Source: Crocinitomicaceae bacterium
Lineage (GTDB): Bacteria; Bacteroidota; Bacteroidia; Flavobacteriales_D; Crocinitomicaceae
Direction of reading: 5' to 3'
NCBI GenBank assembly: GCA_021325675.1
Contig: JAJTCM010000004.1
Location: forward strand, 220,043-284,042
DNA length: 64,000 bases
The notes beneath the pieces are model-generated. The model did not search any database. It worked only from the letters and a program-made list of their open reading frames with translations, and was not told the DNA's origin. This document shows positions 43,514 to 52,176 of the stretch, in pieces. A program made the translations under genes and the position numbers. Each line of letters begins with the position of its first letter. Positions within the stretch are counted from its first letter, which is position 1.

Positions 43514-44929
43514 ATGTCGAATAAGAGAAATCAAATATTAACGAAGTCTTCCAAGTACATCAAGCTCTTCCTGCTGATGTCCGATTTTTTTGTATTGAAC
43601 TTTTCCTTTGTTCTTTCGTTATTTATCATTTTCAAGAAATTTTCGCTTTCAGAAGACAAGAATATTTTTTCCCTGGTATTGTTTGCCAACCTGATCTGGA
43701 TTTTGCTCATCGGTGTGTTCAACGCTTACCAGATCATGCGGATCGAGCCGGTTGAACGGATCCTTTCACGCTCGATCAAGATGATCCTCAGTGAAATCAG
43801 TATTTTGTTCCTCGTGGTTTATACCCTGGAATTCAGCTCCATTCCCAAATTGTTTATTCTCATTTTCTCCGTTCTTTTCATTTTCATTAATATCACGATC
43901 AAGGTTCTGTCGCTCTATTTATTAAGGTATATCCGGATGAAAGGGATGAACAACAAGAACGTGGTCATCGTTGGCGTGAACAAAAACGGGCTCGAGCTGG
44001 AGCGGATCCTCAAAAAAGAAGTTTCTTTCGGGTATAAAGTGCTGGGCTTTTTCACGGTTGACGAGCAGGAGCACTATGCCAGCTCCAGGGTCATCGGGCA
44101 TGTAGACGATATTTTCAGCTATATTGAAACACACGATATCGATGAGGTGTATTTTGCTTCCACCACCTACCCCGAAAAGAAGACCAAGGATTTGATCTCT
44201 TTCTGTGAAAAGCAGTTTGTACGTTTCAAGATCATCCCGAACTTCAAGCAGTATACGCTGAACAGGCACGTGAACATTGATTTCTACGATGATCTCCCGA
44301 TCCTGATCCTTCGGAAAGAGCCTTTGGAAAACTTATTCAATAAAACCATCAAGCGCATCTTTGACATCACTTTCTCGATGATTATCCTCATCCTGATTAT
44401 GCCGTGGCTGTACCCCATTGTCTTTATTGTACAAAAACTGACGAATAAAGGCCCTGTTCTGTTTATCCAGCTCCGTTCAGGCCAGGATAACCGTATTTTC
44501 AAATGCTATAAGTTCCGGACAATGCGCATCAATGACCAGCACGACCAGATGGGAACACTCGACAATGACCCGCGGATTACCCGTTTCGGTAAAATTCTCC
44601 GGAAAACAAGAATTGATGAGCTGCCGCAGTTCTTCAATGTTCTTTTAGGTCACATGTCTGTTGTCGGCCCTCGTCCGCACATGTTGAAGCACACCGAAGA
44701 ATATTCCAAGCTGATCGACGAATTTTTAGTGCGCCATTATGTCAAACCGGGAATAACCGGCTGGGCGCAAACAACGGGTTATATCGACGAGTCACGCAAG
44801 CTCCAGGAGATGCAGGATAAGGTAAAAAACGACATTTATTACATTGAAAACTGGTCTTTTATGCTCGACATGAAAATTATCTTTTTGACGATATATAACG
44901 TATTTAAAGGGGATAAAAACGCAAAATAA
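43514..44929 (+). CDS. Polyprenyl glycosylphosphotransferase, WbaP/WcaJ type
   Basis: Product of 471 residues. Four to five TM helices in the first ~145 residues, a nucleotide-binding-like domain (NVVIVGVNKNGLELERILKK near 150-169), one further TM near 280-305 and the C-terminal PGT core: [64 protein letters not shown]. It starts synthesis by putting a hexose-1-phosphate on undecaprenyl phosphate. Having this next to a PglC-like enzyme is redundant for one repeat unit. Last gene of the locus. Confidence 0.9.
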   Translation: MSNKRNQILTKSSKYIKLFLLMSDFFVLNFSFVLSLFIIFKKFSLSEDKNIFSLVLFANLIWILLIGVFNAYQIMRIEPVERILSRSIKMILSEISILFLVVYTLEFSSIPKLFILIFSVLFIFINITIKVLSLYLLRYIRMKGMNNKNVVIVGVNKNGLELERILKKEVSFGYKVLGFFTVDEQEHYASSRVIGHVDDIFSYIETHDIDEVYFASTTYPEKKTKDLISFCEKQFVRFKIIPNFKQYTLNRHVNIDFYDDLPILILRKEPLENLFNKTIKRIFDITFSMIILILIMPWLYPIVFIVQKLTNKGPVLFIQLRSGQDNRIFKCYKFRTMRINDQHDQMGTLDNDPRITRFGKILRKTRIDELPQFFNVLLGHMSVVGPRPHMLKHTEEYSKLIDEFLVRHYVKPGITGWAQTTGYIDESRKLQEMQDKVKNDIYYIENWSFMLDMKIIFLTIYNVFKGDKNAK

Positions 44930-44960
44930 GCATCCGAATTTGTTTTTTTATCTTTTTTTT

Positions 44961-44991
44961 CTTGGTTTTTAAAAATATATATATAACTTTG
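44961..44991 (+). promoter_or_regulatory. promoter of ompA-like gene
   Basis: CTTG (44961-44964), 19-base spacer, TAACTTTG (44984-44991), leader of roughly 18 bases. It lies in an A+T-rich stretch with poly-T and TATATA tracts that could raise activity. Confidence 0.75.
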
Positions 44992-45015
44992 TCACGTAAT
45001 TTAAGAAAATAGTAT

Positions 45016-46377
45016 ATGAAAAAGATTTTATTAGTATCCGGTTTGGCTTTGAGCACTATTGCTTTCGGTCAGGCTACTTTTAACAAAATGTCGGTCGACT
45101 TCGGTATCGGACTGAACAAATCAATGAGCTCTCGTGGTGCAGGTTTGGCAACTAACCTCAATTTACCACATGTTGAATTAGGAGTTCGTCACATGTTGAA
45201 CAACAAATACGGTTTGAAATTTGACCTTGGTTATGACATGTATAAGGCTCACAAAGATCTTTCTGCTGCAGAAGATTTCACGACGCATTATATCAGAATG
45301 AACTTTCAAGGTATCCTGAACTTTACAAACGTTCTTGATTTCAACCAGTTTTATGATAAATTAGGTGTATACGGTCACGCTGGACCTGGTATCGCTTTCC
45401 ACAATGACGGATCGAACGCACCTGCTTACAAAATGGATTTCATGGCTAACTTTATTGCCGGTATTACTGCGCAATACAAAATCAGCCCGAAATTGGCCCT
45501 TACAGGAGACATCAGTGCAATTGCACACATCCTGCAAAACGTAACTTTGGATGGAAGAAGCAAATTGCCTCCTTCTAACGGTTTTGACGTCCTGACTGCA
45601 AACGCTTCCCTTGGTCTGAACATCTACCTTGGTGATGCTGCTGAGCACGCTGACTGGACTCCAACTAACTATGGTGATGCTGAAGCAATGGCAGCTTTGA
45701 AAGCTAAAATTGAAAAAGCTGAAAAAGACATGATGGACGACGATAAAGACGGCGTTCCTAACTACCTCGACCAGGAGCCTGGAACTGCAGGTGGTGCTAC
45801 AGTTGACACTAAAGGTAAAACTGTTAAAGTTGAAAAAATCGTTGATATTGACGGTGATGGTGTACTTGACGTAAACGATTTCTGTCCTACTATCAAAGGT
45901 ACTGCTTCTGCAAACGGATGTCCTGACAGAGACGGTGATGGAATCTACGATTTCGTTGACAAATGTCCTAACGCTGCAGGTTTAGCTGCTGACGGAGGTT
46001 GCCCTGTAGTAACTCAGAAAGCTAAAGAAACAATGACTAAAGCGATGCAAGGTGTACAATTCGATAACGGAAAAGCTACCCTCATCAAAAAATCATTGCC
46101 TATCCTGGATGAAGTTGCTAAAGTAATGTTGGCTAACCCATCTTACAACCTGTCTATCAACGGACATACTGACAACGTTGGTGATCCTGCGAAAAACTTA
46201 CAATTGTCCGAAGACAGAGCGAAAGCTGTAAAAGCTTACCTCATGGGCAAAGGAGTTGCTGAGAACAGATTATCTGCTAAAGGTTACGGTGATACGCAGC
46301 CTAAAGCTTCCAACGCAACTGCAAAAGGCAAAGCTGCCAACAGACGTGTTGAGTTCTTGGTTAGCTTCGAACAATAG
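45016..46377 (+). CDS. OmpA-family outer membrane protein with TSP3 repeats
   Basis: Product of 453 residues. Signal peptide 1-18 (LLVSGLALSTIAFG), an N-terminal outer-membrane beta-barrel to about residue 205, thrombospondin type 3 calcium-binding repeats (DDDKDGVPNYLDQEPG, DIDGDGVLDVNDFCP, DRDGDGIYDFVDKCP) near 242-328, and a C-terminal OmpA peptidoglycan-binding domain (INGHTDNVGDPAKN ... GYGDTQPKASN ... NRRVEF). Codon choice is visibly different from neighbours, favouring a few A/T-ending codons (GCT, GGT, AAA, GAA), as in the most abundant proteins. Strong promoter in front and a UUCG terminator behind support high expression. Confidence 0.95.
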   Translation: MKKILLVSGLALSTIAFGQATFNKMSVDFGIGLNKSMSSRGAGLATNLNLPHVELGVRHMLNNKYGLKFDLGYDMYKAHKDLSAAEDFTTHYIRMNFQGILNFTNVLDFNQFYDKLGVYGHAGPGIAFHNDGSNAPAYKMDFMANFIAGITAQYKISPKLALTGDISAIAHILQNVTLDGRSKLPPSNGFDVLTANASLGLNIYLGDAAEHADWTPTNYGDAEAMAALKAKIEKAEKDMMDDDKDGVPNYLDQEPGTAGGATVDTKGKTVKVEKIVDIDGDGVLDVNDFCPTIKGTASANGCPDRDGDGIYDFVDKCPNAAGLAADGGCPVVTQKAKETMTKAMQGVQFDNGKATLIKKSLPILDEVAKVMLANPSYNLSINGHTDNVGDPAKNLQLSEDRAKAVKAYLMGKGVAENRLSAKGYGDTQPKASNATAKGKAANRRVEFLVSFEQ

Positions 46378-46411
46378 TATTTGAATAACAAAGCACTATA
46401 AATTAAATTAT

Positions 46412-46443
46412 AAAAAAGAGGTTACTTCGGTGACCTCTTTTTT
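46412..46443 (+). terminator. UUCG-loop terminator after ompA-like gene
   Basis: 14-base-pair stem (46412-46425 with 46430-46443; one G-T pair) closed by a C(TTCG)G tetraloop and ending in six T. A very stable intrinsic terminator, 35 bases after the stop. Confidence 0.92.
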
Positions 46444-46477
46444 ATTTTGTACCTCCCGTTAATTAAAAGCAATTTCT

Positions 46478-46485
46478 TACCTTTG
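46478..46485 (+). promoter_or_regulatory. -7 element of purM
   Basis: TACCTTTG, 15 bases before the ATG at 46500; good match, no clear -33 box. Confidence 0.55.
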
Positions 46486-46499
46486 CCCAAATTTTCAAG

Positions 46500-47666
46500 A
46501 TGTCAGATATCCGTTACAATCAAAGAGGCGTTTCAGCTGGAAAAGAAGAAGTCCACCAGGCAATTAAAAAGATTGACAAAGGATTGTTTCCGCAAGCTTT
46601 TTGCAAGATTGTGCCCGATTACCTGACACATGATGAAGAATACTGCATTGTAATGCACGCCGATGGCGCCGGTACAAAATCCTCCCTGGCTTACATGTAC
46701 TGGAAAGAAACAGGTGATCTGTCTGTCTGGAAAGGCATTGCCCAGGATGCTTTGATTATGAACCTCGACGACCTGCTTTGCGTAGGCGCTACCGATAATA
46801 TTTTGCTTTCTTCCACAATCGGCCGGAATAAGAACCTCGTTCCCGGCGAAGTGATTTCCGGGATCATCAACGGGACGGAAGAGCTGCTCGAAGAGCTCCG
46901 CAGGCAAGGGATTGGCATTCACTCAACCGGTGGCGAAACAGCAGACGTGGGCGACCTTGTCCGTACGATTATTGTTGATTCAACAGTTGTGTGCCGCATG
47001 AAGCGCGCCGACGTAGTTTCCAATTCCAATATCCGGCCGGGCGACGTAATCGTGGGCCTTGCTTCTTTCGGACAGGCGACTTACGAAAATGATTACAACG
47101 GCGGAATGGGAAGCAATGGACTGACTTCTGCCCGTCACGATGTTTTTGCGAAATACCTCGCTGAAAAATACCCTGAAAGCTTTGATTCGCATGTGCCGGA
47201 AGACCTGGTGTATGTCGGTTCACGCAAACTGACTGACAAAGTAGAAGGAACGCCTGTTGACGCCGGGAAACTGGTTTTATCGCCTACACGGACTTACGCT
47301 CCTGTTATCAAACAAATGCTGGAAAAATACCGCGGACAAATCCATGGAATGGTACACTGCAGCGGAGGGGCGCAAACCAAGGTGCTGCACTTCGTTGACC
47401 AGGTGCATATCATTAAAGATTCCCTTTTCCCGACACCACCGCTTTTCCGCCTGATCCAGGAAGAATCCGGAACGGACTGGAAGGAAATGTACAAGGTTTT
47501 CAACATGGGCCACCGCATGGAAATTTATGTTCCCGAAGAAATCGCAGCGGACCTGATCGCCATATCACAGTCTTTTAACATTGATGCCCGGATTATCGGC
47601 CGCGTTGAAGCGCATGAAGGCAAAAAAGTGACCATCCGGGGCGAGCACGGAACATTCGAATATTAA
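46500..47666 (+). CDS. purM: Phosphoribosylformylglycinamidine cyclo-ligase
   Basis: Product of 388 residues, a little longer than the ~345 of enterobacterial PurM but usual for the Bacteroidota form. ATP-dependent ring closure of FGAM to AIR in purine synthesis. MSDIRYNQRGVSAGKEEVH is the family start; HADGAGTKSSL (53-63), ALIMNLDDLLCVGA, IHSTGGETADVGD and MVHCSGGAQTKVLHF (PurM/SelD fold ATP site) are intact. It lies 20 bases upstream of prfA, probably on the same transcript. Confidence 0.93.
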   Translation: MSDIRYNQRGVSAGKEEVHQAIKKIDKGLFPQAFCKIVPDYLTHDEEYCIVMHADGAGTKSSLAYMYWKETGDLSVWKGIAQDALIMNLDDLLCVGATDNILLSSTIGRNKNLVPGEVISGIINGTEELLEELRRQGIGIHSTGGETADVGDLVRTIIVDSTVVCRMKRADVVSNSNIRPGDVIVGLASFGQATYENDYNGGMGSNGLTSARHDVFAKYLAEKYPESFDSHVPEDLVYVGSRKLTDKVEGTPVDAGKLVLSPTRTYAPVIKQMLEKYRGQIHGMVHCSGGAQTKVLHFVDQVHIIKDSLFPTPPLFRLIQEESGTDWKEMYKVFNMGHRMEIYVPEEIAADLIAISQSFNIDARIIGRVEAHEGKKVTIRGEHGTFEY

Positions 47667-47685
47667 TCTCCTACAAAGCTAAAAA

Positions 47686-48765
47686 ATGCAGGACCTGTTA
47701 AAGAAATTAGAAGCAATCAATTACCGTTTTATTGAAGTCAGTACCTTAATAGTCGATCCGGATATTATTTCCGATATGGACCGCTATGTGAAGCTGAACA
47801 AAGAATACAGGGATTTGGAAGAAATTGTAGGCGTTTATAAAAAATACAAAAATATTCTCGATAACCTCGTTGGTGCAAGAGAAATCCTGGCAGTTGAAGA
47901 AGATCCTGAAATGCGGGAAATGGCGAAAGCCGAAATTGACGATCTGGAAAAGCAAAAGCCAGAGCTGGAGGAGCAGATCAAGTATTTGCTGATCCCCAAA
48001 GATCCCGAAGATGATAAAAATGCGATCATGGAGCTTCGTGCCGGAACAGGTGGTGACGAAGCCTGTATTTTCGTGGAAGATTGTTTCCGGATGTATACGC
48101 TCTTTTTCAAAAACATGGGCTGGTCTTACGAGATCCTCAACTCGCAGGAGGGCGGAACAAAGGGCTATAAAGAAGTTTCCATGGAAGTTACCGGCGCAGG
48201 AATTTACGGGATGCTGAAATTTGAATCCGGGGTTCACCGCGTTCAGCGCGTTCCGGAAACGGAATCCCAGGGCCGGGTGCACACTTCTGCGATTACCGTG
48301 GCGGTTTTGCCTGAGGCCGAAGAAGTGGATTTTGAGCTTGATATGAACGATGTGCGCAAAGACACGTTCCGGGCTTCCGGTGCGGGTGGACAGCACATTA
48401 ACAAAACCGAATCCGCGATCCGTCTGACGCACCTTCCTTCCGGTTTGGTGGTGGAATGCCAGGATGGCCGCTCGCAGCATAAAAACCTCGAAAAAGCGAT
48501 CTCCGTATTGCGCTCCCGTCTTTACCAGATTGAGCTGGACCGTGTACACGAAGAGCGCGCTGCACAGCGTAAAACACTCGTTTCAACCGGTGACCGCTCG
48601 GCTAAAATCCGCACGTACAACTACCCGCAAGGAAGGATTACAGACCACCGCATCAACAAAACGATGTACAATCTCAGCTCGTTCATGAACGGGGATATCC
48701 AGGAAATGATCGACTCGCTCAAAATGGCGGAGAATGCGGAGAAGATGAAGGGTGAAACGGCCTGA
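47686..48765 (+). CDS. prfA: Peptide chain release factor 1
   Basis: Product of 359 residues, standard length. Recognises UAA and UAG. GGQ (234-236) in [17 protein letters not shown] triggers peptidyl-tRNA hydrolysis, and the stop-codon-reading PxT tripeptide is PET at 190-192 in [14 protein letters not shown], which identifies RF1 rather than RF2. The C-terminal end ([20 protein letters not shown]) is also typical. No frameshift or unusual feature seen. Confidence 0.96.
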   Translation: MQDLLKKLEAINYRFIEVSTLIVDPDIISDMDRYVKLNKEYRDLEEIVGVYKKYKNILDNLVGAREILAVEEDPEMREMAKAEIDDLEKQKPELEEQIKYLLIPKDPEDDKNAIMELRAGTGGDEACIFVEDCFRMYTLFFKNMGWSYEILNSQEGGTKGYKEVSMEVTGAGIYGMLKFESGVHRVQRVPETESQGRVHTSAITVAVLPEAEEVDFELDMNDVRKDTFRASGAGGQHINKTESAIRLTHLPSGLVVECQDGRSQHKNLEKAISVLRSRLYQIELDRVHEERAAQRKTLVSTGDRSAKIRTYNYPQGRITDHRINKTMYNLSSFMNGDIQEMIDSLKMAENAEKMKGETA

Positions 48766-48855
48766 TCCAATTGTTTTTTTGTAATTTTCTTTAGATTTTT
48801 TAACAGGACTGCAAACAAAATAATGTGCAATTTTGTTCACTCATAAAACCCATAT

Positions 48856-51180
48856 ATGAAATATTTGCTGATACTTGCCTTAAGCTGCTTAAGCTTACAG
48901 GGATTTTCCCAGACAACTAAATTTACGATCAGCGGTTCGGTCAAGGACGCTTCCAAAGGAGAAGAGCTTATCAATGCTACTGTTAAAGTGAAAGGCCAGA
49001 ATTTAGGGGCTTTTTCCAATGAATACGGTTTTTATTCACTGACAATCCCGGCCGGGAAATATACGCTTATCGTTACGGCTGTGGGCTTTGTGAGCCAGGA
49101 GCATGAAATCGATCTGAACAAAAACCTGGAGCTGGATTTTCCGTTGGAAGCGGAAGGAAAGGTACAGAACATAGAAGAAGTTAAAATTTCCGGCATCAAA
49201 CAGGACGCGAACGTGAAGGACCCGGTGATGGGAGTTGAGCGCCTCGATCCGAAAGAAATTGCTAAAATCCCCGTTTTATTCGGAGAAAAAGATATCATCA
49301 AAACCATGCAGCTCCTGCCGGGCGTGAAAAGCGCCGGTGAAGGAAACTCGGGTTATTTTGTGCGTGGGGGCGGCGCCGACCAAAATTTGATTTTATTGGA
49401 TGAAGCGCCGGTTTACAATGCTTCCCACCTGCTGGGCTTTTTCTCTACTTTCAACTCGGATGCCATCAAAGACGCAGTGCTCTACAAAGGCAACCAGCCT
49501 GCGAATTTCGGGGGGCGTTTGTCATCTGTGCTTGACATCAAAATGAACGAAGGAAACAGCAAGCGCTATAACGTGAGCGGCGGACTCGGATTAATCTCTT
49601 CCCGCCTGAATGTGGAAGGCCCGATTGTTAAGGATAAATCTTCGTTCCTGATCACCGGCCGCCGTACCTATGCGGATTTGTTCCTGAAGGCTTCGGAAAA
49701 GTTCAAGGAAAATACGCTTTATTTTTACGATCTGAATGCCAAGCTCAACTACAGGCTCAGCAAAAAAGACCGTCTTTACCTGTCGGGTTATTTTGGCCGC
49801 GACGTGCTCGGGGTTGGCAAGACCTTCGGGATCGACTGGGGAAATGCTACGGGAACACTGCGCTGGAACCATATTGTAAACGAGAAATTGTTTTCGAATA
49901 CTTCCTTTATTTACAGCGCTTACGATTATAACATTTCGATAACGAGCGGCATCGTGGATTTTGATGTGATCTCACGCATCCAGGATTTCAACCTCAAGCA
50001 GGAGTTTCAGTATTTCGCCAATACGCGTAACAAGCTGAGATTTGGCGCAAACCTGATCCATCACACAATTACGCCGGGCCAGATCAAAGCTAATTCCAAT
50101 GCCGGGATCAACATGACTGAAATAGACCCGGTGAAATCCGTTGAGAGCGCCTTTTTCATCAATAACGACTGGTCGGTCAACGAAAACATCACGGTGAATT
50201 ACGGTGTGCGCCTGAGTGGTTTTTCACTGCTTGGAAACGGGGCAAACATCTACAGCTATGATGCGGACGGAAAAGTATCTGATACCATGCTGTATGCTAA
50301 AAACGAGCTTTACAAAACCTACTGGAATGTTGAGCCGCGTGTTTCCTTCAGCTGGGCCTATTCAAAAACGGCTTCCTTCAAGCTGGCTTATGCCCGGAAT
50401 GCGCAGAATATCCATGTGATTTCCAACTCCACCTCGGCTTCCCCGACAGATGTGTGGCTGTCAACTTCTTTGAACACCAAGCCCGAGGTTTCGGACCAGC
50501 TTGCCCTGGGTTGGTTTAAGAATTTCAAGGAAAACAAATACGAATTCAACGTTGAAACATATTATAAAATACTGAATAACCAGATCGATTACCGGAATGG
50601 GGCAAACACAATGGCGAACGATTTGCTGGAAGGCGAATTGCTTTACGGGATCGGGCGCGCTTATGGTGTGGAGCTCATCCTGAAGAAAAAACAGGGAAGG
50701 CTCACCGGCTGGATTGGCTATACACTTTCCAAAACGGAGCGCAAAGTGGAAGGGATCAACAATTTTGAGTGGTACAATGCCAAGCAGGACCGCACGCACG
50801 ATTTGTCTGTTGTAGGGATTTACGATATTTCACCGAAGCTTTCCGTATCGGCGCTTTTCGTGTTCTACACCGGGAATGCCGTAACATTTCCTTCAGGCAA
50901 ATACGAAGTGAACGGACAAACGCAGTTTTCGTTCACAGAACGTAATGCTTCCCGCATGCCGGATTATCACCGCCTGGACCTGGGGTTGACCTGGTACCGG
51001 AAAAACACGGAAAAATACGAAAGCAGCTGGAATTTCTCGGTTTATAATTCGTACGGAAGAGAAAACGCCTATTCGATTTCTTTCCGTGAAAACGAAAATG
51101 ACCCCAACATAACGGAGGCCGTCCAGGTTTCGCTTTTCCGCTGGATCCCGGCAATTACCTATAACTTTAAATTCAAATAA
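48856..51180 (+). CDS. TonB-dependent receptor with carboxypeptidase-regulatory-like N-domain
   Basis: Product of 774 residues. Signal peptide 1-18 (LLILALSCLSLQGFSQ), then a carboxypeptidase-like regulatory domain (TISGSVKDASKGEELINATV, near 24-105), a plug (PVLFGEKDIIKTMQLLPGVK, FVRGGGADQNLILLDEAPV near 170-190) and a C-terminal 22-strand barrel ending in an aromatic strand (AITYNFKFK). It imports a ligand across the outer membrane with TonB energy. Its partner is the DUF4249 lipoprotein encoded one base downstream instead of a SusD. Substrate unknown. Confidence 0.92.
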   Translation: MKYLLILALSCLSLQGFSQTTKFTISGSVKDASKGEELINATVKVKGQNLGAFSNEYGFYSLTIPAGKYTLIVTAVGFVSQEHEIDLNKNLELDFPLEAEGKVQNIEEVKISGIKQDANVKDPVMGVERLDPKEIAKIPVLFGEKDIIKTMQLLPGVKSAGEGNSGYFVRGGGADQNLILLDEAPVYNASHLLGFFSTFNSDAIKDAVLYKGNQPANFGGRLSSVLDIKMNEGNSKRYNVSGGLGLISSRLNVEGPIVKDKSSFLITGRRTYADLFLKASEKFKENTLYFYDLNAKLNYRLSKKDRLYLSGYFGRDVLGVGKTFGIDWGNATGTLRWNHIVNEKLFSNTSFIYSAYDYNISITSGIVDFDVISRIQDFNLKQEFQYFANTRNKLRFGANLIHHTITPGQIKANSNAGINMTEIDPVKSVESAFFINNDWSVNENITVNYGVRLSGFSLLGNGANIYSYDADGKVSDTMLYAKNELYKTYWNVEPRVSFSWAYSKTASFKLAYARNAQNIHVISNSTSASPTDVWLSTSLNTKPEVSDQLALGWFKNFKENKYEFNVETYYKILNNQIDYRNGANTMANDLLEGELLYGIGRAYGVELILKKKQGRLTGWIGYTLSKTERKVEGINNFEWYNAKQDRTHDLSVVGIYDISPKLSVSALFVFYTGNAVTFPSGKYEVNGQTQFSFTERNASRMPDYHRLDLGLTWYRKNTEKYESSWNFSVYNSYGRENAYSISFRENENDPNITEAVQVSLFRWIPAITYNFKFK

Positions 51181-51181
51181 G

Positions 51182-51964
51182 ATGAAACGGATTTTAGGAT
51201 TAATAACGCTCGTTTGCCTGTTTGGGCTGACTTCCTGTCAAAAAGTCATCGACCTGGATTTGAATTCAGAAGACCCGAAATATGTGGTGGAAGGAACAGT
51301 AACGAAAGACTCGACAGTTCATACCGTGAAAATCACGCGTACCCTGAATTTTGATGAGAATACGGCTTACCCGACGGTGGATAATGCTATAGTTACGATT
51401 ACCGACAACCTGGGTAATGCAACAACATTGACGCTGGTTTCACCGGGAGTTTATCAAACAGCCAATTACCCGGGAATTGAAGGGCGCACGTATACGATCA
51501 ATGTCAGCGTTGACGGTAAAAACTTCAGCTCTTCGAGCACGATGCCGGTGCAGGTTCCGATTGATTCCCTGACCCTGGAAGAATTTTCTTTCGATCCGGA
51601 AACGCCTTTTTATGCTTTGGTAGCAAACCGCAAGGACCCGGCGGGGATCAAAAATTATTACCGTTTTGACCTCTACCGGGGAAGTGAGCGCTTTGACGGG
51701 ATTTACCTGCAGAATGACCAGTTTGCCGACGGCGTGGAAGTGCTTGAGCCGATCTTCGGCGGGGATTACGCTTCCGGCGATACAGCCTTCCTTGAAATGA
51801 TGTGTATTGATGCGGCTGCGTATAAATATTTCTATACCCTGAGCGTCAACGCCGGGGGAACAGGAGGAGCGGTCCCGGCCAATCCCGATTCTAATTTCGG
51901 AAGCCAGTGTCTGGGTTATTTTTCTGCACAAACTTTTGAAAGAAGAATGAAAATTATCCCCTGA
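51182..51964 (+). CDS. DUF4249 lipoprotein, partner of the TonB receptor
   Basis: Product of 260 residues. Lipoprotein signal with lipobox GLTSC (Cys near 20), then CQKVIDLDLNSEDPKYVVEG, the usual opening of DUF4249, and beta-sandwich repeats in the first half (VDNAIVTITDNLGNATTL). DUF4249 genes follow SusC-like receptor genes of this class across Bacteroidota, and a surface ligand-capture role is assumed from that linkage. The protein is shorter than many relatives (~270-300), but ends cleanly before a terminator. Confidence 0.88.
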   Translation: MKRILGLITLVCLFGLTSCQKVIDLDLNSEDPKYVVEGTVTKDSTVHTVKITRTLNFDENTAYPTVDNAIVTITDNLGNATTLTLVSPGVYQTANYPGIEGRTYTINVSVDGKNFSSSSTMPVQVPIDSLTLEEFSFDPETPFYALVANRKDPAGIKNYYRFDLYRGSERFDGIYLQNDQFADGVEVLEPIFGGDYASGDTAFLEMMCIDAAAYKYFYTLSVNAGGTGGAVPANPDSNFGSQCLGYFSAQTFERRMKIIP

Positions 51965-51997
51965 ATTATTTCAGGCTTATGCCATAATTTATTGAAG

Positions 51998-52023
51998 AGG
52001 AGCTCATAACGGCTCCTTTTTTT
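51998..52023 (+). terminator. rho-independent terminator
   Basis: AGGAGC / GCTCCT stem (51998-52003 with 52012-52017), 8-base loop, six T after it. About 35 bases after the DUF4249 gene. Confidence 0.85.
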
Positions 52024-52141
52024 GTTTCCTGTTCAGCAGTGAATTTCGTATTCAAATGTCCGGGCTTTCGGGGGCTACTTTCCTTAAGCGATTTTGGCGC
52101 ACTATTTTGTTGAAATAAAGCGGTTTATTTGAAAAAAATGT

Positions 52142-52149
52142 TAAATTTG
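52142..52149 (+). promoter_or_regulatory. -7 element of the M43 protease gene
   Basis: TAAATTTG, 27 bases before the ATG at 52177, supporting that start against an earlier in-frame ATG at 52129 which would lie upstream of it. No -33 box at the right distance. Confidence 0.55.
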
Positions 52150-52176
52150 CCTGAACTACAAAACTTAGAGTCAATT

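Noticed and set aside
47746..48549. 267-residue frame on the minus strand
   Set aside because: Antisense shadow of prfA, which is certain by its GGQ and PxT motifs.
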